From Saprospiraceae bacterium (GTDB lineage Bacteria > Bacteroidota > Bacteroidia > Chitinophagales > Saprospiraceae), in contig JADJNW010000040.1 in the NCBI GenBank assembly GCA_016714085.1, positions 1-13,582 on the forward strand: a DNA stretch of 13,582 nucleotides, read 5' to 3'. The notes beneath the pieces were generated by a model. The model did not search any database, was not told the DNA's origin, and saw only the letters and a list, made by a program, of their open reading frames with translations. Both the position numbers and the translations under genes were made by a program. Positions 1 through 7,442 of this stretch are shown one piece after another (the first letter of the stretch is position 1; every line of letters starts with the position of its first letter).

Positions 1-996
1 CGTGCTCAGTGCCAGCAGGCTGTGGGCAAGGTTTGAAAAAGAGAGGATTATATACATTTTTGAATCGACCGTGTACCGGGCTGTACCGAAGAAGAATTGC
101 CGATTTTGGAAGAAGAATCCAGGTTTGAAGCAGGAAAGATTTTAAAAGTGGTTATTCGCCGGAGCGTATTAATCCGGAGACAAAGAAACGCCGTTGAAAA
201 ATCCTAGGAGTTGTATCCCAGGTAACGACGAAGAAGGCGCAGGAGGAAATCGCCAAAACGCCTGAATCGGTGATTCCGCACCCAGGCGTGTACGAAGCGC
301 AGACAATCAAGGTGGCGGAAGCTGCAAAGTAATTGAGAAGCCACAGCGTGATTTGAACATCGCACCATGAATGAACTATCGCTTATTTTTGATAAAATGG
401 GCATCGATACCAAAGCGGTATTGGACATAGTACAGTACCAAATGGAATTTTGAAGGTCCAGCCGGGTTTGGTAGGGGGCGTGTGATGAGGTGGATCCCTT
501 ATTATCTCTTGCATAAGGCAAAAGAATTGGGCTTCAATCCTCAGAGTCATTACCAGTGGTCGTCGCATCAATGATGATATGCCTGCGTTTGGCTGCGAAA
601 CGCCTTGTGCAAATGCTCATTCATCAAGGGAAAATCCCAGCCATACAAAGGATTTTTGGTCATGGGTATTACTTTTAAAGAAAGTATTGCCGATATTCGC
701 AATTCGAAAGTGGCTGATCTCGTACGTGAATGATGGATTATTCTATTCATGTGCATATAACTGATCCCCATGCGTCACCCAATGAGGTAGCACACGAGAA
801 TTTCAAACTTACATTGGTGGACAACATCTCAAACAACTACGACGCCATTATTATGGCAGTCAATCACACAAACTGAGGAGCTCTGGACTTAGATTTACTT
901 TAAATCTTTAATGAATGGCTGGCCTATTCTTATTGATTTGAAAGGCATTTATGAAGCAAGCATCAGCACAACGATCTATTGTATTGGAGACTTTAG
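1..996 (+). pseudogene. UDP-sugar 6-dehydrogenase (TviB/WbpA type), 5'-truncated and frameshifted
   Basis: This is the C-terminal two thirds of a UDP-N-acetylhexosamine 6-dehydrogenase, which oxidises C6 of UDP-GlcNAc or UDP-GalNAc to the uronic acid with two NAD+ in the cytoplasm. Switching frames recovers the family motifs in order: ESTVYPG-like (about 69-93), GYSPERINPGD (150-180), KVAEAAKVIE (about 309-335), RDLNIA...MNEL, a degraded GGHCIGVDPYY (about 475-505), GRRIND (about 558-575), MGITFKES.ADIRNSKV (662-715), ITDPHASP (about 760-780) and a YWRL end with stop TAG at 994-996. The nucleophilic Cys codon still looks present at 481-483, but the next two residues read Asp-Glu instead of Ile-Gly. 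There are at least six frame breaks and several in-frame stops. The start lies left of the window. WbpA and TviB sub-types cannot be separated here; the WlbA-like gene downstream favours a WbpA-like role. Confidence 0.85.
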
Positions 997-1068
997 GGAT
1001 GATTTGATAATAATCAAAAATTTTTACACAATATGCAGATAATCAAGCAACAGTGGTCAATCAATTGG

Positions 1069-1681
1069 ATGAGCAGGAAGCGCTGGTTTATGTGTACACC
1101 AGGTTCAGACGCGAGAAGCAAGTACTCAAATCTATTTGAGCGAACGCGGTATTCAGGCTTATCTGCCTATTCAATCTTTTACGCGGCGTTATACCCGCAG
1201 GATCAAGCATGTAACTTCCTTTACGAGCCAATTGCTTTCTTACCAAAATCACAAAAACAAGAATATGTTCCGGTGCTGGAGACCCGGATGTGGTAAATTT
1301 TGTAAGGTTTGCCAAGATTAATTACGTTCTGATAAGCGAATGAATATTAATGAAGTAGCGTCGTAGGTGAGAGGCATCGAGATAGACGCGCAGCCAGGTA
1401 GCTACCAATTGGGGATGAAGTAGAAATTGTGGGCGGAAATCTCACAGGATTAAAGGGATGGCTGGTAGAAGCAGCAACGGAGAAAAACTTTGTGAATTGA
1501 ACTGGAAAACTCCGGGGTACATACTCTGCGTATGTCGCTCGATCCTGCAATGTTGCGCAAAACAGGTCGTCGAGCTTCAGATAGATCAAAGAATAATCGG
1601 CAAGGATCGGCTGGCTTTGGTTGGTCGCTGATGAGAAGATTTTGGGTGAATTTTGAGGAGAAATGCATTTGCTTTGAGTGA
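1069..1681 (+). pseudogene. UpxY/NusG-like transcription antiterminator, frameshifted
   Basis: Frame-corrected translation gives a NusG N-terminal domain: KRWF at the ATG at 1069, then YTRFRREKQVLK (about 1095-1130), LSERGIQAYLPIQSFTRRYT (about 1134-1193), a degraded SYVFV strand, EYVPVLETPDVVNFVRFAKI (about 1262-1318) and PISE-like residues. A C-terminal KOW domain follows: GDEVEIVGGNLTGLKGWLV (about 1414-1470), then a HTLRMSLDPAMLRKTGRR tail (about 1520-1573). This matches the UpxY family of Bacteroidota, specialised NusG paralogs that bind RNA polymerase and allow transcription of their own long polysaccharide operon. Such genes usually sit first in the operon; here it follows the dehydrogenase, so the real operon layout may be different. 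About five frame changes are needed. The C-terminal end is uncertain: the last readable frame runs to 1681, although the family normally ends near 1580. Confidence 0.8.
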
Positions 1682-1789
1682 TATGCGATTGTTTTATCGC
1701 ATGGAGATAGCAGTTATTTATTTTATTTGAGAGCTTATTCTACATCAGTTGACTTATTTCCTTCTGCCCTGTAAAAAGTGTCTGCGACT

Positions 1790-2690
1790 TTTTAATGGCG
1801 AAGCCGTTTATGGGGTGATAAGGATAGAAAATTGGTGGAATTTAGAAAAATAAAAAAATGCGGTATTGAAGCTTTGAAAATTGATGGCATGGTACATGCA
1901 TCCTCCGCAATCAGATTGATAGCACTACATCTGAATTTCCAAACGAGAAGAAAAAAATCTGGCTTAATTGTCATAGCAAGGCCAAACTAACTTGGCTGAA
2001 GGAAAAAGAATTCCTCAAAAGAGCCTGGTACAGAAATTAGTTGGAAGTTTGATGGATACAATGTGTCACCCTCGAAAGCAATAATTTCGAAAGAGGCAGA
2101 TAATGGGATATCGAGCTTACGAAGGCGTCACTTGCCACTAAGAGGACGATAAATTTATCAAGTAAAAGAGCCTCGAATGGGAATACCGAATTTTTATCAC
2201 CCCATCACTAGCCTTTTACGATGACTTTTTGTACATGAAACCGTTGTTGACGAAGGTGCTCAAAGAGCGAGAATACTAAATCTATTGGCGCTATGCCCAA
2301 AGTGATTGTCTGTGGCAATGATATTGGGGCAATGTTTGCTTTATTGGCAATGGCGCCCTCGGTAATAATATTAACAAAAATGCCTCTTACGAGGCTTTGA
2401 TTGTGAAGACAGATTTCCTGACCTTCGGCGATTGGCTGGATAATCGAAGCGCGGCAACCGCAAGAATTACATGAAAATTGAGTGGGCAAAGGCGAACCAG
2501 CCCGCGTATGTGCGAGGAATTGGGGGTTTGCTTTTATTGGTGCTGGCGAGGTTTTGAAGAAAGAGGTGCCTGAACGCCTTGGGATTGACTTGGTTGAAGA
2601 CGCTTAGGAGTTGAAGGTTTACTTTGATGAAAAAGGCAAGCGGTGTAGGAGTGGGCACGATATAGTTTTGAAAAAATGGAAAAGCTTAAA
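1790..2690 (+). pseudogene. Unrecognised, heavily frameshifted coding region
   Basis: I do not recognise this gene. Several plus-strand segments look like real protein and follow each other only if frames are switched: GDKDRKLVEFRKIKKCGIEA (from about 1815), LAEGKRIPQKSLVQKL (about 1993-2040), SLAFYDDFLYMKPLLTKVLK (about 2208-2266), YWRYAQSDCLW (about 2281-2313), GNGALGNNINKNASYEALIV (about 2346-2405), TDFLTFGDWLDNRSAATAR (about 2409-2465), YMKIEWAKANQPAYVRGIGG (about 2470-2525), FIGAGEVLKKEVPERLGIDL (about 2535-2595) and ELKVYFDEKGKR (about 2610-2643). The series implies a soluble protein of about 280-300 residues lying between the antiterminator and the WlbA-like gene. No membrane segment is obvious. 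Because breaks are frequent, the joined protein and both ends are approximate. No function is proposed. Confidence 0.4.
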
Positions 2691-2980
2691 GGGAAGAGCA
2701 AAAGAAGATTAAATTAAAGAGCGATTTATATTAAGATTTATGGAAAAGAATTCCAGAAACGAAACCAAATGATTTGGAATGACCGATTTCCAAATTATTT
2801 GTATTGGGAGCTTCCAGTTTCTAGTGCTTCCACCAATTTGGCGGAAGGATCAACAAAAAAACAGTCCGTCCAGTTCCACCTTATTGGTGTAACTACGATT
2901 GCTTACGAGGGAGTTTAATGCAGAATTCTTAACTATCTTAAGAAGAAGCAGACGAATTCGTTTATTGCTGAAAATTCGAG
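2691..2980. other. Gap without a recognisable gene
   Basis: AT-rich sequence between the unrecognised coding region and the WlbA-like gene. I see no convincing open frame, terminator hairpin or promoter. Around 2800-2860 there are short stretches resembling CCAATTTCC/TTCCA, similar in flavour to the GAATTGG repeats near 13030, but too few to call an array. Confidence 0.4.
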
Positions 2981-3926
2981 ATGCAAAATCTGGTTTATAA
3001 CCTCGGCGTAGGTGGCTACATAGCGCACCGGCACATGAAAGCCATCAAGGATACCGGGCATAACCTGGTCGCGGCTTTTGATAAAAATGATTCGGTGGGC
3101 GTGATCGATAGTTATTTCCCGAATGCGGATTTTTTTATCGAATTTGAGCGCTTCGACCGGCACGTAGAAAAACTCAAGCGCGAAGGGACTTCTATGGATT
3201 ATGTTGCTGTTTGCTCGCCTAATTATTTACACGACGCGCATATTCGCTTTGGCTTGCGGCATCAGGCACGTTATTCGCGAAAAACCTTTGGTGCTCAATC
3301 CCTGGAATGTTGAAGCTTTGAAAACATCGGAAGAAGAGACGGGTAAAAATATTTATACAATATTACAATTGCGCTTACATCCGGCTATCATAGAATTAAA
3401 AAAACGCATCGATAAGGAGCCATCTGACAAAATCCATGATATAGGATTTGACGTATATTACATCACGAGGTAAATGGTATTATACAAGTTGGAAGGGCGA
3501 TGTAGAGAAATCGGGCGGAATTGCTACCAATATTGGCATCCATTTTTTTGATATGCTTACCTCGATTTTTGGTGGCGTACAACAAATACAATTCATGTGC
3601 ATACGCACGACCGCGCTGCAGGATTGCTGGAGTTGAAAAAAGCCCGTGTACGTTGGTTTCTGAGCATCAATGCCGAGACTTTACCCGCAGAAGCGGTTGC
3701 CAAGCGCGCGCACCTTCCGAGCGATCACGATGGACGACGAAGCAATAGAATTCAGCGAGGGTTTCACCGATTTGCATACCTTGAGCTATCAGGAAATCCT
3801 TGCCGGAGGGGCTTTGGCTGGATGATGCGATGGATTCTATTGAAATTGTATATCAAATTCGACAGACCAAACCTCCAAGGTTTGAAAGGAGATTATCATC
3901 CCCTGGCGGCTTTACCCATTGGCTGA
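2981..3926 (+). pseudogene. UDP-N-acetylglucosaminuronate 3-dehydrogenase (WlbA/WbpB-like), frameshifted
   Basis: Gfo/Idh/MocA-family oxidoreductase. WlbA/WbpB enzymes oxidise C3 of UDP-GlcNAcA to the 3-keto sugar before an aminotransferase acts. From the ATG at 2981 the N-terminal Rossmann motif GVGGYIAHRHMKAIKDTGHN is clear, followed by AAFDKNDSVGVIDSYFPNAD and VAVCSPNYLHDAHIRF. A frame change near 3255 leads to V-I-R-E-K-P-L at 3270-3290. The Lys of the EKP motif is kept, but Cys before Glu, usual in this family, is Arg. ILQLRLHPAIIELKKRI follows, then another change near 3440 into TYITSRGKWYYTSWKGD and GGIATNIGIHFFDML, keeping the catalytic His at 3541. After 3590 come HTHDRAAG.LELKKARVRWF, FSEGFTDLHTLSYQE and the C-terminal LKGDYHP, with stop at 3924-3926. 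Total length of about 315 residues fits the family. Five or six frame breaks are needed. Confidence 0.88.
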
Positions 3927-3995
3927 ACATCCTTTCCGTTCAAACGCCAGCAGCCTGTTATTTGATAAGTGAAAATTTGGATCATCCGCAAGGGA

Positions 3996-4244
3996 ATGTT
4001 CCTGAAAGCACCTCAGAAGGAATCGCACCTTCGAAGTGTCATAAAGAGTGTTAGTTGGCGCATTGTAGGTTCCATCGACACTATGTTATTATCTTATTTA
4101 TTTACAGGTAGTGTGAAAATCGCAGCATTGATCGGCAGTACAGAAGTTATTACCAAAGTTATTTTGTATTATATGCACGAAAGAATTTGGCAAATCATAC
4201 CACGAAGCACGGTTCGCCATTGGTTTAAATCTGGAAAAAACTGA
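3996..4244 (+). CDS. DUF2061 small membrane protein
   Basis: An 82-residue protein whose core, SVIKSVSWRIVGSIDTMLLS through YLFTGSVKIAALIGSTEVIT to YYMHERIW, is the DUF2061 signature. It has two hydrophobic stretches and probably sits in the inner membrane with two helices. The ATG at 3996 was chosen because the typical N-terminus is a short basic segment before the SW.R core; a GTG at 3969 in the same frame would add nine residues. In Bacteroidota this domain commonly sits beside, or is fused to, sulfate-activation enzymes, and here its stop codon overlaps the probable start of cysC. Its biochemical role is not established to my knowledge. The last dozen residues (RSTVRHWFKSGKN) are less typical, so a frame slip near the end is possible. 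Confidence 0.75.
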   Translation: MFLKAPQKESHLRSVIKSVSWRIVGSIDTMLLSYLFTGSVKIAALIGSTEVITKVILYYMHERIWQIIPRSTVRHWFKSGKN

Positions 4245-4855
4245 ATTCGTCTCAAGATCATATTTTCCCCGTCTTCACAGAGATATTGCAACGGTCTGAA
4301 CGTGAGCGTTTCTTGAATCAGTATAGTAAAGTGTTGTGGCTCACAGGTTTATCTGGTTCTGGAAAGACCGCCATTGCCAAAAGGCTGGAGCGAAAACTAT
4401 TCGAGCATGGCTTCTTTACACAAGTATTGGATGGCGACAATATCCGCAATGGCATCAATAATAATCTTGGTTTCAGCCTCGAAGATCGGATGGAAAATAT
4501 TCGTCGTATTGCAGAAATTTCTAAATTGTATTTAGATAGTGGTGTGATTGTACTTGCCAGTTTTATTAGCCCAACGGCGGAAATTCGGGCATTGGCAAAA
4601 AAGATTATCGGGGCAGAAGATTTTATCGAAGTCTATATCAATACGCCTCTGGAAGTCTGCGAAGCCCGCGATACCAAAGGATTGTATCAAAAAGCGCGAC
4701 GCGGGGAAATCAAGGATTTTTCGGGTATTAGTTCACCTTACGAAGCCCCTCTTCGCCCATCTATTGAGATCAAAACAACCGAAGTAAGTATCGGAGAAGC
4801 AGTGAATATCATTTTTCAATATTTAGAGCCCTTGATAACTTATAAAAAAAATTGA
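4241..4855 (+). CDS. cysC: Adenylyl-sulfate kinase (APS kinase)
   Basis: Phosphorylates APS at the 3' position with ATP to make PAPS, the sulfate donor for sulfotransferases or for sulfite production. Visible motifs: Walker A GLSGSGKT (residues 36-43 from the start used here), DGDNIRNGINNNLGFSLEDR, ENIRRIAEISKL, SFISPTAEIRA, TPLEVCEARDTKGLYQKARR and FSGISSPYEAP. This covers the whole APS-kinase domain at about 204 residues, the usual size. No ATG fits. The first in-frame codon after the upstream stop that suits the conserved ..HIFPVF.. N-terminus is CTG at 4241, overlapping the DUF2061 stop in a CTGA arrangement. I suspect an ATGA overlap with a base error, or a true CTG start; TTG at 4286 would lose conserved residues. 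No sulfotransferase or CysDN is in the window. Location in a glycan locus suggests polysaccharide sulfation, but this is inference. Confidence 0.92.
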   Translation: MNSSQDHIFPVFTEILQRSERERFLNQYSKVLWLTGLSGSGKTAIAKRLERKLFEHGFFTQVLDGDNIRNGINNNLGFSLEDRMENIRRIAEISKLYLDSGVIVLASFISPTAEIRALAKKIIGAEDFIEVYINTPLEVCEARDTKGLYQKARRGEIKDFSGISSPYEAPLRPSIEIKTTEVSIGEAVNIIFQYLEPLITYKKN

Positions 4856-4923
4856 ATGATTATATTATTCAAAATGAAACATTTACAGCGAGAATACGTA
4901 TCATACCTGAACACGATTACTAG

Positions 4924-5974
4924 ATGAAAAAAATATTGGTCACCGGCACAGCAGGATTTATTGGCTTTCACCTGGCAAATCGATTGGTCGAGCGCGGCGA
5001 TGAAGTAATTGGATTGGATATTATTAACGATTATTATGATACCCAACTCAAGTATGATCGTTTGAAATATGCTGGGTTTGCACAAGAAAAAATTGATTAT
5101 AATACGCTGATTTGCAGCGAAAAACACGCGAATTACCACTTTATAAAATTGGCTTTAGAAGATCGGGAAGCAATAGAAGCATTATTTGCTCGTGAAAAAT
5201 TTGATATGGTTTGCAATCTCGCAGCGCAGGCGGGGGTGCGGTATAGCTTGGTGAATCCACGCGCTTATATCGATAGTAATATTGTAGGATTTATTAATAT
5301 ATTAGAGGCTTGCAGACATAATGATGTGAAACATTTGGCTTATGCCAGCAGCTCGAGTGTATATGGCTTGAATGAAAAAATGCCATTTTCTACCTCGGAC
5401 AATGTCGATCACCCTATTTCGCTGTACGCTGCCAGCAAAAAGAGCAACGAATTGATGGCGCATACCTATAGTCATTTGTTTGGTTTGCCAACTACGGGCT
5501 TGCGCTTCTTTACGGTTTATGGTCCTGGGGTCGGACATGCGCTTGTTCTTGTTCACTAAAGCCATTTTAGCAAACGAGCCGATCAAAGTATTCAACCATG
5601 GCAATATGGTGCGCGATTTTACTTATGTGGATGATATTGTGGAAGGTGTGATACGAGTGTTAGACAATCCTCCCAGCGGAAATGCGGACTGGACGGGAGC
5701 GCATCCTGATCCTTCTACCTCGAAAGCGCCTTATAAAGTATATAATATTGGCAATCAAAATCCGGTAAAGCTCTTAGATTTTATTGAAGCGATTGAACAA
5801 ACACTCGGCAAAACCGCTGAAAAAGAACTATTGCCTATGCAATTAGGCGATGTGGCTGCTACCTCCGCAGATGTAACGGATTTGGTAGAGAATTTGGGCT
5901 ATAAGCCTGCGACGCCCGTGCAATTTGGGATTGAAAGATTTATACAATGGTATAAAAATTATTATCGGATATAA
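4924..5974 (+). pseudogene. UDP-glucuronate 4-epimerase-like SDR enzyme, one frame break
   Basis: Extended short-chain dehydrogenase/reductase that most resembles UDP-glucuronate 4-epimerases (CapI/LpsL), which interconvert UDP-GlcA and UDP-GalA. From the ATG at 4924: NAD-binding GTAGFIG (residues 8-14), GLDIINDYYD, NLAAQAGVRYS, SSSSVYG, catalytic YAASK (Tyr168, Lys172) and LRFFTVYGP. The frame breaks at about 5520-5540, exactly where the family reads YGPWGRPDM; frame one then stops at 5557-5559. The other frame resumes with DMRLFLFTKAILANEP and runs through DFTYVDDIVEGVIRVL, YNIGNQNPVKLLDFI, LPMQLGDVAATSAD and FIQWY to the stop at 5972-5974. Joined length is about 350 residues, normal for the family. 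Adding two bases repairs the frame; the Pro of the motif would still be missing. Substrate choice between UDP-GlcA and a related sugar is inferred from the DYYD-type N-terminus. Confidence 0.88.
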
Positions 5975-6032
5975 TCAGTTGTTGAACTATTATAGGGTAT
6001 AAAAAAGTTCTATATTTAGAGAAAAATTAAAA

Positions 6033-6270
6033 ATGATTGATTATCAAAAATATATTACTGTTGAGCCTGGTAAACGAAGTGGGCAACCCTGTATCCGAGG
6101 AATGAGAATTACGGTATATGATATTCTTAGCTATTTGGCTTGCAGGGATGAAAGTGGAGGAAATTTTAGAAGATTTTCCACAGTTAACGAATGAAGACAT
6201 ATTGGCGGCATTAGCTTATGCAGCAGATGCAGAGAAAAACAAACTACTCTTAGTAAATACAGCTGCGTAA
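6033..6270 (+). pseudogene. DUF433 antitoxin, single-base frameshift
   Basis: Small DUF433 protein, the DNA-binding antitoxin partner of DUF5615 (Mut7-C-like PIN) toxins. The ATG at 6033 begins MIDYQKYITVEPGKRSGQPC and continues through RGMRITVYDILSYLA, the typical start of the family with its G.P.IRG.R motif. Near 6137-6145 one extra base moves the frame; the rest reads AGMKVEEILEDFPQLTNEDI then LAALAYAADAEK to TAA at 6268-6270. The repaired product is 78 residues, the normal size. Unrepaired, the protein ends about 54 codons in, with the helix-turn-helix part scrambled. The toxin remnant begins 5 bases later, the usual antitoxin-first order. Confidence 0.8.
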
Positions 6271-6275
6271 TATCT

Positions 6276-6534
6276 ATGTTTTTAATAGACAATAATTTAT
6301 CTCCAAAAAGAGTACTTTTCAGGAAGTACTTTTCTTTAGCATTGGATCACTGATGAAGAGGTGTTCAACGTGAATAATCACTTATTTCAGGATGCCGATT
6401 TTATCTGCCAACGGGATCCCAAAATCCGGATAGGGAAATTACACGGAAATATTATTTCACTTCTTATTAATAACGATATAGCAATTCAAAACTTTCTAAC
6501 ATCTCCGGCGGCAGGAATATTGGAATTATACTAA
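6276..6534 (+). pseudogene. DUF5615 PIN-like toxin remnant, shortened and frameshifted
   Basis: Begins with M-FLIDNNLSPK at ATG 6276, the conserved N-terminus of DUF5615/Mut7-C-like toxins, where the first Asp is an expected PIN active-site acid. Later fragments in other frames fit the family: TDEEVFN (about 6350-6371), QDADFI (about 6389-6406), R-I-G-K-L-H-G-N-I-I (about 6430-6460) and the C-terminal LLINNDIAIQNFLTSP...AGILELY ending at TAA 6532-6534. At about 86 codons it is roughly 25-30 residues shorter than usual, mostly between LSPK and DEEVF and between DADF and IRIG. An exact 10-base direct repeat, AGTACTTTTC, flanks the first short segment (about 6310-6335) and could mark a slip or deletion. 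As read, no functional nuclease would be made. Confidence 0.7.
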
Positions 6535-6539
6535 GGCAC

Positions 6540-7316
6540 ATGTTTTCAATTTTTAAAAAAAACATACAAAAACTCGTCAGCGATTTCGCGCATATTCAGG
6601 TGGACATTCACTCGCACCTCATTCCCGGTATTGACGATGGCGCGGATAGCATAGAAACCTCTTTGGAACTGATCCGCCATCTCCAGGCATTGGGCTATAA
6701 GCATTTGATTACTACGCCACACGTTATGTCCGATTTGTATCCCAATACCAAACAAGACATTTTGACCGGTTTGGGAAAAACTGCAAAAGCAGTAAAAGCA
6801 GCAGGTATAGACGTAGAAATGGGCGCTGCTGCTGGGTATTATATGGACGAGCATTTTGAAGCGATTATTAATAGCGACGAGATTTTGGCTTTACCGGGCA
6901 ATCGGGTATTGGTGGAAATGTCCTTCGTGACCGCGCCACCCAATTTATACCACAATATATTCAGACTACAAACCAAAGGCTACAAGCCTATTTTGGCGCA
7001 TCCCGAGCGGTATCTTTTTTTGAAAAATGATTTCAAACAATATAGCCGATTAAAAGAATACGGCTGCGCATTTCAGTTAAATGTACTTTCTCTGATTGGG
7101 CATTATGGAAAACCAGTGCAGGAAGTCGCCTATAAGTTGTTGAAAAACAATATGATTGATTATCTTGGCACCGATTTGCATCACAGTCGCCACGCCGAAT
7201 TAATGAAGACGGTATTGGAAGATAAAAAAGCTTTAGAAATATTATCAACCTATGAATTTGGTAATAACACCTTCCTGGAAGCCGCCTTGCCTCAGGAATC
7301 GGCAATAAAATTATAG
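6540..7316 (+). CDS. CpsB/YwqE-type tyrosine-protein phosphatase (PHP superfamily)
   Basis: A 258-residue manganese-dependent phosphatase that removes phosphate from the tyrosine tail of the Wzc kinase encoded downstream, resetting polysaccharide polymerisation and export. PHP motifs are in place: DIHSHLIPGIDDGA (His24, His26), TTPH (His61), VEMS (Glu126), HPERY (His154, Glu156) and GTDLHH (Asp212, His214). One position is odd: AAAGYYMDEHF around residue 99 has Gly where related Bacteroidota proteins, as I recall them, have Glu (AAAEYY.DE), the counterpart of the GxEI Glu in CpsB/YwqE. The ATG at 6540 is 5 bases after the toxin remnant stop; no Shine-Dalgarno site is evident, as is usual in Bacteroidota. 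It precedes the Wza and Wzc genes, a common arrangement. The frame is intact throughout. Confidence 0.92.
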   Translation: MFSIFKKNIQKLVSDFAHIQVDIHSHLIPGIDDGADSIETSLELIRHLQALGYKHLITTPHVMSDLYPNTKQDILTGLGKTAKAVKAAGIDVEMGAAAGYYMDEHFEAIINSDEILALPGNRVLVEMSFVTAPPNLYHNIFRLQTKGYKPILAHPERYLFLKNDFKQYSRLKEYGCAFQLNVLSLIGHYGKPVQEVAYKLLKNNMIDYLGTDLHHSRHAELMKTVLEDKKALEILSTYEFGNNTFLEAALPQESAIKL

Positions 7317-7442
7317 CTTTAATTTGGAACAAGCTATTGATTTTTAATTTCTTACAAAATGGTCAATGGTTTGCCAAAGGCATCCCAATGGGAAATGATC
7401 AATTGCTTATATAAAACATCCCCGGTTTTATAATCATAATAA

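Noticed and set aside
204..571. Minus-strand open frames over the dehydrogenase region
   Set aside because: They are antisense to clear TviB/WbpA motifs on the plus strand and have no family features.
2208..2658. Minus-strand open frames (93 and 63 codons) as an alternative to the unidentified gene
   Set aside because: The plus strand over the same bases gives more protein-like segments (GDWLDNRSAATAR and others); the minus products are Cys/Ser/Ile-rich and look like antisense shadows.
5515..5560. Programmed ribosomal frameshift in the epimerase
   Set aside because: No slippery heptamer or downstream stimulatory structure is seen, and conserved residues of the motif are missing, which a programmed shift would not explain.
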